A DNA stretch of 64,000 bases from Mycetocola_A sp015752285 (lineage in GTDB: Bacteria > Actinomycetota > Actinomycetes > Actinomycetales > Microbacteriaceae). Below are positions 8,789 through 15,992 of this stretch, piece by piece. Each line of letters opens with the position of its first letter. Positions within the stretch are counted from its first letter, which is position 1. Both the position numbers and the translations under genes were made by a program. The notes beneath the pieces were generated by a model. That model ran no database searches. It was not told the DNA's origin and saw only the letters and a program-made list of their open reading frames with translations. The stretch spans positions 1-64,000 of the forward strand of contig NZ_JADOUY010000005.1 in NCBI RefSeq assembly GCF_015752285.1. The letters are read 5' to 3'.

Positions 8789-8962
8789 ATGTCGAACACT
8801 GAAGACACCGGATCGCCGAAAGTGCCGGGCGAGCCGGGGCCGGACTCGAGCATCCCGAACAGTGACACGGGGATCGCCGTCGGCTACACGGGTGAGCCGT
8901 CGACGCTCGAACCTGAAGAAGAGAACGACGTCCCCAACGACGACAAGACGATCGAGAGTTAG
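8789..8962 (+). CDS. Small acidic, disordered protein
   Basis: 57-residue protein rich in Glu, Asp, Pro, Ser and Gly, with no hydrophobic core, predicted disordered. CAGGAG stands eight bases before ATG, and the next gene begins four bases after its stop, so the pair is very probably an operon. I recognise no family. Confidence 0.65.
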   Translation: MSNTEDTGSPKVPGEPGPDSSIPNSDTGIAVGYTGEPSTLEPEEENDVPNDDKTIES

Positions 8963-8965
8963 AAC

Positions 8966-9178
8966 ATGACAGACACATTTGCCCACTGGTTGCGCCAGCA
9001 GAACGACCGCGAAGACGTGGTCGGAGAACTCGCCCGCTCCATCGAGAACGACGAGATGTTCCCGGCGCACGGAGACAAGGCGATCTTCGACGGCTACTTC
9101 AGCAGCGACAACACCGTGCCAGAGGTGCGGGCGTCGTTCGAGCGCGCTTGGGAAGAGTTCAGCGGCGAGCGCGCATGA
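8966..9178 (+). CDS. YozE SAM-like family small protein
   Basis: 70-residue protein that matches the YozE_SAM_like pattern: aromatic N-terminal helix FAHWLRQQNDREDVVGELA, then NDEMFP and a C-terminal helix. These are small helical proteins of unknown role, possibly protein- or nucleic-acid-binding. It follows the disordered small protein by three bases and is likely co-translated. Confidence 0.72.
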   Translation: MTDTFAHWLRQQNDREDVVGELARSIENDEMFPAHGDKAIFDGYFSSDNTVPEVRASFERAWEEFSGERA

Positions 9179-9211
9179 TGCGACGCTGAGCGCATCCGCT
9201 CACTGAGCTGA

Positions 9212-9300
9212 GCGCATCCGCTCTCTGAGATGGCAGTTTCGCACCCAAAACCGGCCATACAGGAAGGTTTCGGGGCGTAACTGCCATTTCGCGTCTCCGG
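9212..9300. repeat. Palindromic repeat family 2, copy 2
   Basis: Arms ATGGCAGTT...CC..AAACC (from 9230) and GGTTT..GG...AACTGCCAT (to 9287). Flanks GCATCCGCTC before and TTTCGCGTCT after are shared with copy 3 at 10047. Direct orientation relative to copy 3, so the two bracket the DUF305 gene. A 22-bp duplication of the left flank is also seen just upstream. Confidence 0.8.
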
Positions 9301-9335
9301 CGGGCCCGGACGGTGCGGATCACGCTGATCAGGAG

Positions 9336-9350
9336 TACCCTAGGGGGGTA
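9336..9350. promoter_or_regulatory. CsoR-like copper operator upstream of DUF305 gene
   Basis: GTACCCTAGGGGGGTATT resembles the two sites at the csoR/copB divergent promoter (A/G-TACCC...GGGGGTAT). It lies 51 bases ahead of the DUF305 start, so this gene is probably in the same copper regulon. Confidence 0.7.
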
Positions 9351-9401
9351 TTGAGGTTCGGCCGTCGAGTCGTTCTCGTGCCCCTCGGGAGGTGACCGCA
9401 T

Positions 9402-10031
9402 ATGCGTCCCAGCAACGGTTCCGGAGCGCACGAGCGACCGCCTTCCCTGCGCCGACGAGCGCGGATGCTGGGGCGAATCCTTCTCGGAGGCTCCGCACTG
9501 GCAGTGATCACCGTGCTCAGCGCGTGCACGGTGTCCTACCCCATGGGCGGAGGAACGGGGCCGTCGTCTCAGCGCCCCGCTGACGTCAATCAGGACGACC
9601 TCATGTTCGTCGCAATGATGGTCCCGCACCATGAGCAGGCTGTAGAGATGAGCGACGAGCTTCTCGGGAAACCCGACGTCGGCCCCGAGGTTCGAATGCT
9701 TGCTGAGGACATCGCGGACGCACAGGAGCCGGAGATCGAGCAGATGGAAACCTGGCTGGCGGAATGGGGGATGAATCGACCGGGTGGGATGAACCACAGC
9801 GACGGGATGATGTCAGACGACGACCTCGACGCCCTGCAGGAGGCCGAGGGTCAGCGCGCGGAGGTCGTCTATCTCGAGTTGATGATTCCGCACCACGAAG
9901 ACGCCGTCGAGATGGCCGAGGACGTCATCGCCGAGGGCGAGAACGCGGATGTAAGGACGCTCGCAGAGAGCATCCTGGAGAGCCAAACCCTCGAGATCGC
10001 CGAGATGAATCGACTGCTCGAGACCCGGTAG
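9402..10031 (+). CDS. DUF305 lipoprotein, probable periplasmic copper-binding protein
   Basis: 209-residue exported lipoprotein: basic N-terminus, hydrophobic stretch, and lipobox-like LSAC near residue 42. Then two DUF305 four-helix units, each with a His-His metal-binding motif (MVPHHEQAVEM and MIPHHEDAVEM), plus Met-rich segments (GMNRPGGMNHSDGMM). DUF305 proteins such as CopM bind copper outside the cytoplasm. GGGAGGTG lies seven bases before ATG. A CsoR-like operator precedes it, and the csoR/copZ/copB genes follow. The gene is bracketed by direct copies of repeat family 2. Confidence 0.88.
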   Translation: MRPSNGSGAHERPPSLRRRARMLGRILLGGSALAVITVLSACTVSYPMGGGTGPSSQRPADVNQDDLMFVAMMVPHHEQAVEMSDELLGKPDVGPEVRMLAEDIADAQEPEIEQMETWLAEWGMNRPGGMNHSDGMMSDDDLDALQEAEGQRAEVVYLELMIPHHEDAVEMAEDVIAEGENADVRTLAESILESQTLEIAEMNRLLETR

Positions 10032-10046
10032 AGGTCGGCCCGGGTG

Positions 10047-10130
10047 GCATCCGCTCACTGAGTTGGCAGTTGCATACTCAAGAACCAGCCCGGCGGGAGG
10101 GTTTCGGTGCGTAACTGCGATTTCGCGTCT
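10047..10130. repeat. Palindromic repeat family 2, copy 3
   Basis: Arms TGGCAGTTGC (10064) and GCGTAACTGCGA (10109-10120), with a GC-rich centre. It shares flanks with copy 2. It lies between the convergent DUF305 and CopZ-like genes, touching the last bases of the latter. Confidence 0.78.
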
Positions 10131-10524
10131 ACGGCGTCGCGACCAGGGAGTAGCCGGCCTCTTCGATCGCCGCGGTGACGTGTGCCCGGTCGAGCGGGGC
10201 GTCGCTGAGCACGGTGACGGTCGAGATCCCGTTCGGGTCGAGTGACACGTCGACGCCGGTGACGCCGTAGATCTCGGCAAGCTCCTCGGTGACTGCTGAG
10301 ACGCAGTGCCCACAGGTCATGCCTGACACTGACAGCGCCGTCGTGACCGCGCCCTCCCGGGCATCCTGTCCGGCGTGGTCCGTGCGCGCAGCACCGTGGC
10401 CGCCGCACGCGCATCCGCCGCCGCCGTGGCCACAGCCACATCCGCCGCCGGTAGCGTTCACGTCGGTGAGGCCGAGGTCGGTCCGGGCGCTGAGGCCGAG
10501 GTCGTTGAGTGGTCCAGTGGTCAT
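10129..10524 (-). CDS. CopZ-like HMA copper chaperone with Cys/His-rich N-terminus
   Basis: 131 residues. The C-terminal 65-70 residues form a heavy-metal-associated domain with the copper site GMTCGHC. The N-terminal half is unusual: a glycine-rich run containing GCGCGHGGGGCACGGHG that could hold additional Cu(I) or act as a flexible metal sponge. Typical CopZ proteins are only about 68 residues. AGGAG lies six bases before ATG at 10524, just downstream of csoR, so the two genes form a leftward operon. Likely role: cytosolic Cu(I) delivery to the divergent CopB-type pump (inference). Confidence 0.88.
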   Translation of the reverse strand: MTTGPLNDLGLSARTDLGLTDVNATGGGCGCGHGGGGCACGGHGAARTDHAGQDAREGAVTTALSVSGMTCGHCVSAVTEELAEIYGVTGVDVSLDPNGISTVTVLSDAPLDRAHVTAAIEEAGYSLVATP

Positions 10525-10549
10525 CGGGTTCTCCTGACTGAGTACGGGG

Positions 10550-10834
10550 TCACGAACGGACGAGCCGGGCGATGGCAGCGGATGCCTCGCGTAGCTTCTC
10601 GTCTGCGACCGGTCCGCCTTCGCGGCTGGCTTCGGCGACGCAGTGACTGAGGTGATCCTCGAGCAGCTGCAGCGCGACGGTCTCGAGCGCCTTGGTGACG
10701 GCAGAGACCTGGGTGAGGATGTCGATGCAATACACATCGTCGTCGACCATGCGTTGGATGCCACGAACCTGGCCCTCCGCCCGGCGCAACCGTTTCGTCA
10801 GGGCGGCCTTGTTGTCGACATAGCCGTGTTCCAT
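10550..10834 (-). CDS. csoR: CsoR-family copper-sensing repressor
   Basis: 94-residue all-helical repressor, DUF156 family. Metal ligands fit the CsoR Cys-His-Cys pattern: Cys in DDVYCIDIL, then His and Cys in LLEDHLSHCV. CsoR leaves DNA when Cu(I) binds. The ATG at 10834 has GAGGAGG four bases upstream. Its own -10 (TATACT on the minus strand) is overlapped by an operator-like site, so it is probably autoregulated. It controls the divergent copB and probably the DUF305 gene. Confidence 0.92.
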   Translation of the reverse strand: MEHGYVDNKAALTKRLRRAEGQVRGIQRMVDDDVYCIDILTQVSAVTKALETVALQLLEDHLSHCVAEASREGGPVADEKLREASAAIARLVRS

Positions 10835-10857
10835 GGGTCCTCCTCGGTCGTCGTGCC

Positions 10858-10878
10858 AGTATACCCGACGGGGGTATA
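10858..10878 (-). promoter_or_regulatory. csoR promoter -10 and operator
   Basis: Minus-strand -10 TATACT (10863-10858) is overlapped by the inverted repeat TATACCCGACGGGGGTATA (10860-10878), a good CsoR-type site. The layout predicts self-repression of csoR-copZ. Confidence 0.72.
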
Positions 10879-10887
10879 TCTGCACTC

Positions 10888-10916
10888 TTGCATCATACCC
10901 CTAGGGGGTATATGGT
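10888..10916 (+). promoter_or_regulatory. copB promoter with operator in the spacer
   Basis: -35 TTGCAT (10888-10893), a 17-base spacer and -10 TATGGT (10911-10916). The palindrome ATACCCCTAGGGGGTATAT (10895-10913) fills the spacer. Only six bases separate the -10 from the ATG at 10923, so the mRNA is probably leaderless or nearly so. Confidence 0.7.
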
Positions 10917-10922
10917 GGCGGC

Positions 10923-13052
10923 ATGAACGCTCAGCATTCCCACATCGATCACACCGATCACACCGATCACACCGATCACACCGATCACGCAGGGCCCGGC
11001 GACCACGCTGACCACGCGGGGCACTCCGGCCATGCGGGCCACGGCGACCACGTCGCATCCTTCCGCCGACTGTTCTGGATCATGCTCGTGCTCGCCGTTC
11101 CGGTGGTCGGCTTCAGTCCGATGTTCGCGATGATCCTCGGCTATGAGCTCCCGGATGCCGCCTGGGCCGCGTGGATCTCGCCGGCGCTCGGTACCGTGCT
11201 CTACGTCTGGGGCGGCCGGCCGTTCCTCACCGGAGCTGTCGCCGAGCTCCGATCGCGCAAGCCCGGCATGATGCTCCTCATCGGACTCGCCATCACCGTG
11301 GCATTCGTCGCGTCGTGGGGCGCGACGACGGGCATCCTCGATCACGAACTCGACTTCTGGTGGGAACTCGCGCTCTTGATCGTCATCATGCTGCTCGGCC
11401 ACTGGATCGAGATGCGGTCGCTCGCGCAGACCTCGTCAGCGCTCGACTCGCTCGCGGCCCTCATTCCCGACGAGGCTGAACGGGTCGACGGTGCCGAACT
11501 GGTGCTGGTCTCTCCAGCAGACCTCGTCGTCGGTGACATCGTGGTGGTGCGCCCCGGTGGCCGGGTTCCGGCCGATGGCGAGATCACCGAAGGCGCAGCA
11601 GACGTCGACGAGTCCATGGTGACGGGCGAGTCGATGCCCGTTCGCCGAGCGCAGGGTGACCCGGTTGTCGCAGGAACGGTCGCAACAGACAGCGGCATCC
11701 GTCTGCGCGTGACAGCGGTGGGGGAGTCGACCGCACTCGCAGGCATCCGTCGTCTCGTTGCGGACGCGCAGAATTCCTCGTCGCGTGCCCAGCGCCTGGC
11801 CGATACCGCCGCCGGGTGGCTGTTCTGGTTCGCGCTCGGCGCCGCGGCGATCACGGCACTCGTCTGGTCGGTGCTCGGGATGCCGGACGAAGCCGTCATT
11901 CGCACCATCACCGTGCTCGTCATCGCCTGCCCCCACGCGCTCGGGCTCGCGATCCCGCTCGTGGTGTCGATCGCCACCGAACGCGCTGCTCGGGCCGGCG
12001 TGCTCGTGAAGGATCGGCTCGCACTCGAGAGCATGCGCTCCATCGACACCGTGCTGTTCGACAAGACCGGCACGCTCACGCGGGGAGAACCGGTGGTGTC
12101 GAATGTGCTGCCCGCCGACGGCTGGACGGCAGACAGCCTTTTGCAGATCGCCTCATCGGCCGAGGCCGACAGCGAACACCCGCTCGCCCGGGCGATCGTG
12201 CGTGCAGCCGCCGATCTCCAACAACCGGCCCTGTCGCCGGCGACCGACTTTCGTTCGTCTCCGGCAGAGGGGGTCTCCGCGACAGTGGGCGGAGCATCCG
12301 TCTCGGTCGGTGGTCCGAATCTGCTGGCGCGTGAAGGGCTGTCGCCACTGCCAGGCGCCAGCGACTGGGCGGGCGCCACGGTACTGCACGTGATCGTCGA
12401 CGGGGCGGTCGCCGGCGCGCTGGCCCTGGCCGACGAGGTGCGTCCGGAATCCCGCGAGGCGGTCGACGCGCTGCACGCCCGCGGCATCCAGGTGGTGATG
12501 ATCACCGGTGATGCGCCGGCGGTCGCTGCGGTGGTGGCCCGCTCGCTGGGTATCGATCGGGTGTTCGCCGGGGTGCTGCCGTCTGACAAGTCCGCCAAGG
12601 TGGCCGAACTGCAGGCCGAGGGGCGTAGGGTCGCGATGGTCGGCGATGGCGTGAACGATGCGCCGGCGCTGGCGCAGGCCGACGTCGGTCTCGCCATCGG
12701 TGCGGGAACGGATGTCGCCATCGCCTCGGCGGGAGTGATCCTGGCGAGCGACGATCCGCGATCGGTGCTGTCTGTGGTCGAACTGTCGCGGGCCGGCTAC
12801 CGCAAGATGAAGCAGAACCTCTGGTGGGCGGCAGGGTACAACCTGCTGTCCGTGCCGCTCGCCGCCGGGGTGCTCGCCCCCGTCGGGTTCGTGCTGCCGA
12901 TGGCCGTCGGTGCTCTGCTGATGTCGCTGTCGACGGTCATCGTCGCCCTGAACGCACAATTGCTCCGGCGGCTCGACCTGCGCCCTGGCGCCGTGGTGGG
13001 GTCGATCCCCGATGCCCGGTCGACCCGGGAGAAGGAAAAGGCCCCGAGGTAA
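10923..13052 (+). CDS. copB: CopB-type (CPH) copper-translocating P-type ATPase
   Basis: 709-residue P1B ATPase exporting copper across the membrane. The N-terminus (1-40) is His/Asp-rich, built on an Asp-His-Thr repeat from 9-bp DNA repeats, instead of an HMA domain. Membrane helices follow from about residue 45. Motifs: TGES in the actuator domain, CPH (VIACPHALGLA) in the transport helix, DKTGT phosphorylation site, HP (SEHPLA) and GDGVNDAP. The CPH rather than CPC signature and His-rich N-terminus place it in the CopB (P1B-3-like) group. Divergent from csoR-copZ and under a CsoR-like operator. Its last codons lie inside repeat family 3. Confidence 0.94.
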   Translation: MNAQHSHIDHTDHTDHTDHTDHAGPGDHADHAGHSGHAGHGDHVASFRRLFWIMLVLAVPVVGFSPMFAMILGYELPDAAWAAWISPALGTVLYVWGGRPFLTGAVAELRSRKPGMMLLIGLAITVAFVASWGATTGILDHELDFWWELALLIVIMLLGHWIEMRSLAQTSSALDSLAALIPDEAERVDGAELVLVSPADLVVGDIVVVRPGGRVPADGEITEGAADVDESMVTGESMPVRRAQGDPVVAGTVATDSGIRLRVTAVGESTALAGIRRLVADAQNSSSRAQRLADTAAGWLFWFALGAAAITALVWSVLGMPDEAVIRTITVLVIACPHALGLAIPLVVSIATERAARAGVLVKDRLALESMRSIDTVLFDKTGTLTRGEPVVSNVLPADGWTADSLLQIASSAEADSEHPLARAIVRAAADLQQPALSPATDFRSSPAEGVSATVGGASVSVGGPNLLAREGLSPLPGASDWAGATVLHVIVDGAVAGALALADEVRPESREAVDALHARGIQVVMITGDAPAVAAVVARSLGIDRVFAGVLPSDKSAKVAELQAEGRRVAMVGDGVNDAPALAQADVGLAIGAGTDVAIASAGVILASDDPRSVLSVVELSRAGYRKMKQNLWWAAGYNLLSVPLAAGVLAPVGFVLPMAVGALLMSLSTVIVALNAQLLRRLDLRPGAVVGSIPDARSTREKEKAPR

Positions 13053-13104
13053 GGATGCTTTCGGCCGCTTGGTCCTTCTGTGGCGCCGATCCCCTTCTCT
13101 GGTG
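13026..13104. repeat. Palindromic repeat family 3, copy A
   Basis: GGAGAAGG...GGC at the left and GCC...CCCTTCTC at the right, with inner AAGGATG and TCCTTCTG. The left arm encodes the last codons of copB (EKEKAPR and stop), so the repeat overlaps coding sequence. Other copies are at 26791, 31188 and 32241. Confidence 0.65.
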
Positions 13105-13129
13105 CTGGTGCTGGTGCACGGTGCAGGGC

Positions 13130-14026
13130 TCAGGCGAGCGGCTCGGCCATCCCGGCCTGTTTGCGCGCGTGGAGGGCTGCCGAGCGGACAGCTCCGGCGC
13201 TGGCCACGACGACGAGCGCGATCGCGAGTCCGCTCAACAGGGTGAGGCTCTGGCCGAGCACGATCGCCCCCACGATGGCCGCCATCGCCGGGGCGAGGCT
13301 CATCAGGATCGAGAACGTCGACGCCGGGAGGCGACGAAGCGCCAGCAGCTCGAGCGCATACGGGATCGCGGACGACAGCACCGCGACCGCGAGCCCGAGC
13401 AGAAGCGCCGTCGGGGTGAACAGCGCGGAACCGGCGCTCAGGATGCCGAACGGCAGCGTCGCGCACGCACCGATCGTCATGGCGATGGCGAGTCCGTCGA
13501 ACTTGGGGAACCGTGCCCCTGTGCGCGCAGACATGAGGATGTAGCCGGCCCAGAACACTCCCGTGCCTGCGGCGAACAGCACTCCGACCGGATCGAGCGC
13601 CTCCACCCCACCCTGGCTGAGCAGAACGACACCGGCGAAGGCGAGCAGGGCCCACAGCCAGCTCACCGCGCGGCGGCTGACGATCACCGAGAGCAGCAAC
13701 GGACCGAGAACTTCGATCGTGACGGTCGGGCCGAGGGGCAGGCGGGCGAGCGCCTCATAGAACAGCACGTTCATGCCCGCCAGGACGAGGCCGAATGAGG
13801 CGACGGTGATCCAGTCCGAACGGGAGTACCCCCTCACGCGCGGCCGGCAGATCAGCAGCAGAACGAGGGCAGAGAAGGTCAGCCGCAGCGCGACCATGCC
13901 CAGGGGTCCGACCGCCGGAAACAGCAGCACGGCGAATGATGCACCGATCTCCTGGCAGAGGAGGCCGCCGAGAACCAGACCGACGGCGCCGACGGGCGCG
14001 CGGGCATCCGGTCGGGTCGAGGTCAC
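13130..14026 (-). CDS. EamA-family drug/metabolite exporter (RhtA-like)
   Basis: 298-residue inner-membrane protein with about ten hydrophobic segments and two EamA repeats. The N-terminal repeat motif (CQEIGASFAVLLFPAVGPLG then ALRLTFSALVL) resembles threonine/homoserine exporter RhtA-type members. The frame is open to 14182, but the hydrophobic protein starts soon after GTG at 14026, which I prefer; no strong ribosome site is seen, so the start is uncertain. Substrate unknown, possibly amino acids. Confidence 0.85.
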   Translation of the reverse strand: MTSTRPDARAPVGAVGLVLGGLLCQEIGASFAVLLFPAVGPLGMVALRLTFSALVLLLICRPRVRGYSRSDWITVASFGLVLAGMNVLFYEALARLPLGPTVTIEVLGPLLLSVIVSRRAVSWLWALLAFAGVVLLSQGGVEALDPVGVLFAAGTGVFWAGYILMSARTGARFPKFDGLAIAMTIGACATLPFGILSAGSALFTPTALLLGLAVAVLSSAIPYALELLALRRLPASTFSILMSLAPAMAAIVGAIVLGQSLTLLSGLAIALVVVASAGAVRSAALHARKQAGMAEPLA

Positions 14027-14103
14027 AGCGTCAAGCGTAGAGCCAGCGTGGCTGAGCGCTGCACGCACGCGCAGCCGATCATCGTTCGCTGCGGCTTCTC
14101 CCG

Positions 14104-14313
14104 TCACACCTCGGTGGTGAACCCGATCGCCTTGTGCGTTCCGTCGCAGAACGGCTTGATCGCCGAGACGCCGCACCGGCACAGGGCGATCGTGCGGCGC
14201 TTGCGTTCGATCGGGTCGCCCTCCGGCGTCACGAGGTCGAGCTCGCCGCGCACGAGCAACGGTCCGTTCGGACAGGCCACGATCTGCGGAGCCGCCCGAT
14301 TGAGGTCACTCAT
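14104..14313 (-). CDS. CDGSH-type iron-sulfur protein
   Basis: 69-residue protein with a single CDGSH 2Fe-2S motif, CRCGVSAIKPFCDGTH, matching C-x-C-x2-S-x3-P-x-C-D-G-x-H with Thr in the Ser/Thr position near the end. The family carries redox-active, acid-labile 2Fe-2S clusters. ATG at 14313 has GGAGGCAG upstream. It lies 14 bases after the stop of a haem-oxygenase-like oxidase, so the two form an operon and the Fe-S protein is a plausible electron donor to it (inference). Confidence 0.88.
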   Translation of the reverse strand: MSDLNRAAPQIVACPNGPLLVRGELDLVTPEGDPIERKRRTIALCRCGVSAIKPFCDGTHKAIGFTTEV

Positions 14314-14327
14314 GTCTGCCTCCACGC

Positions 14328-15392
14328 TCACGACCCCGCAACCGTCGCGAGCGGCACCCGCAGCGACGACTCGCCTGCCGTCCACGCGTCGAGCATGTGT
14401 TGCCCGGCCCAGCCATCGACGACCAGGCAGGCCGCGGCGCCGAACAGAATGTCTGCGAGCAATGCCGGTTCGTCTTCAGCGAGCGACCCGGCGAGGTCGC
14501 GTCCGGCGATCTGCTCGTGTACGGCATCCGCTTCGACGTGCTCGTCGAAGTACCAGGTCACGTCTGACCCGAATCCGTTGCGCTTGAAGCCGCGCGAGTA
14601 GAGCCCGTTAGGAATCGACGAGGTCATCTCGAACGCCGCCAGGTGCCCGGCGATGGCACCGCGCAGACGGCGGTTGAGACCGAACATGCTCATCATGTTG
14701 AGCGACGCGAGGGTGATCGCCGGAACGTTGTCGACATAGCTGCCGTACCGGTCGTCCAGTCCCAGACCCCGCATCGTGCCGGCGAAGATCGCGGCGTGCA
14801 TCCGCTCGGGGCGGCCACCGCCGTACTCGTCCGCCTGGATCTCGACGAGCGCAGCCTTCGCCCGACCGCTCAGGCGAGGGATCGCCCAGGAGTGCGGGTC
14901 CGCCTCCTTGAGCGTGTAGATCGACCGTTGGATGAGGAATTCGGCGAGCTGGCCTGTGTCGGCTTTCGCCGCGACGAAGCGCGACAGGCTCGGCCCGGCA
15001 TCCTCACCGGTGAGAGTGAAGAGAGCGGATGCCACGGCGACGCTCGTCGCCTCGGGAAGCGCTGGCACCGGAACGACCGCGCGCAACTCAGCCTCGAACG
15101 CGGCCTCGAGAGTGCGGCGAAGAGCGATGAGTGACGGATGCCATTCCCACTCGTCAGAGGTATCGACGACGCCCCCGTAGTGCAGGCCATACAGCACGAA
15201 CAGGGTGAGCTGGATGTCGTCGTCGTGCACGAGGTCGGTCGCTGCGGTGAGTGCTTCGGCGGCATCGAGGCCTGGGTCGCCGTTCGGGGCGTTCCTGAGC
15301 AGCTCGAGAAGTCGTGAACTGAGGGGGCCGCGGGCGTGAAAGAAGGGATTCGGGAAGGTGCCCTGGTCGATCAGGGTCTGAGATGTTGCCAT
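14328..15392 (-). CDS. Iron-containing redox enzyme (haem-oxygenase-like diiron fold)
   Basis: 354 residues from ATG 15392 (an in-frame start at 15428 is also possible). The C-terminal half resembles iron-containing redox enzyme family proteins with a haem-oxygenase-like fold. Candidate iron ligands are in EIQADEYGGG, WYFDEHVEADAVHE and HLAAFE, consistent with a dinuclear iron oxidase. Members oxidise varied small molecules or fatty acids; substrate unknown here. It is followed by a CDGSH protein, a pairing that suggests a small self-contained oxidase plus electron carrier. Confidence 0.8.
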   Translation of the reverse strand: MATSQTLIDQGTFPNPFFHARGPLSSRLLELLRNAPNGDPGLDAAEALTAATDLVHDDDIQLTLFVLYGLHYGGVVDTSDEWEWHPSLIALRRTLEAAFEAELRAVVPVPALPEATSVAVASALFTLTGEDAGPSLSRFVAAKADTGQLAEFLIQRSIYTLKEADPHSWAIPRLSGRAKAALVEIQADEYGGGRPERMHAAIFAGTMRGLGLDDRYGSYVDNVPAITLASLNMMSMFGLNRRLRGAIAGHLAAFEMTSSIPNGLYSRGFKRNGFGSDVTWYFDEHVEADAVHEQIAGRDLAGSLAEDEPALLADILFGAAACLVVDGWAGQHMLDAWTAGESSLRVPLATVAGS

Positions 15393-15494
15393 TCTCCAAC
15401 CATCGAACGGCGACGGTGGCGCGGTCAAGGCCTTGCGAACGCCAGCCCGCGGCTGTCAAGGGCGAGCAGCGACGTCGTTCACCGGGGCTATCGT

Positions 15495-15992
15495 ATGGCT
15501 ATGCGCTCCAATCTTCGGATTCTCGCTGCCGGGACCCTGCTGGCCGTCGGCCTGTCTGCCGGTCTCTCGGGCTGTGCATCGAGCTTCCCGGCAGACCCCG
15601 ATGGCACGCTCGATCGCGTCAGCGGCGGGACCCTCCGCGTCGGGATCGCCCCCAACGGCGACTGGACCGACATGACAGACGACGGCGAGGCATCCGGCAT
15701 TGAGGTCTCCCTGATCGAGGATTTCGCCGAGACGATCGACGCCGACATCGCCTGGGTCGAGGGCAGCGAAGAAGCACTGTTCACCCGGCTCGAAGATGGG
15801 GGACTCGACCTGGTGATCGGCGGATTCACCGACCGGACTCCATGGCTCGATCGCGCGGCCATCACGAAGCCGTTCACCGAGGTGAGCACGAGCGATGGGG
15901 TCGAGAAACACGTCATGGCCGCGTCGAGAGGGGAGAACGCGTTTCTCCTCGAGCTCGAACGCTTCCTGCTCGCCACGGAGGGGGCACCGTGA
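15495..15992 (+). CDS. Short substrate-binding-like lipoprotein
   Basis: 165-residue lipoprotein: signal peptide with lipobox LSGC, then a region like the first lobe of family 3 solute-binding proteins (TLRVGIAPNGDW, LIEDFAETIDADIAWVEG, LEDGGLDLVIGGFTD). Usual members have 250-300 residues, so the second lobe is largely missing. Its stop overlaps the GTG of the CDF transporter gene (GTGA), which implies co-translation and a shared role. It may bind a metal or metal complex outside the cell for the transporter (inference). Confidence 0.78.
   Translation: MAMRSNLRILAAGTLLAVGLSAGLSGCASSFPADPDGTLDRVSGGTLRVGIAPNGDWTDMTDDGEASGIEVSLIEDFAETIDADIAWVEGSEEALFTRLEDGGLDLVIGGFTDRTPWLDRAAITKPFTEVSTSDGVEKHVMAASRGENAFLLELERFLLATEGAP

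Noticed and set aside
10948..10986. Iterated GATCACACC as a regulator-binding iteron
   Set aside because: It is in frame inside copB and encodes a metal-binding DHT tract; no origin features are near.
12153..13655. 500-codon antisense frame across copB and the EamA gene
   Set aside because: Low-complexity Arg-rich translation spanning two well-supported genes on both strands.
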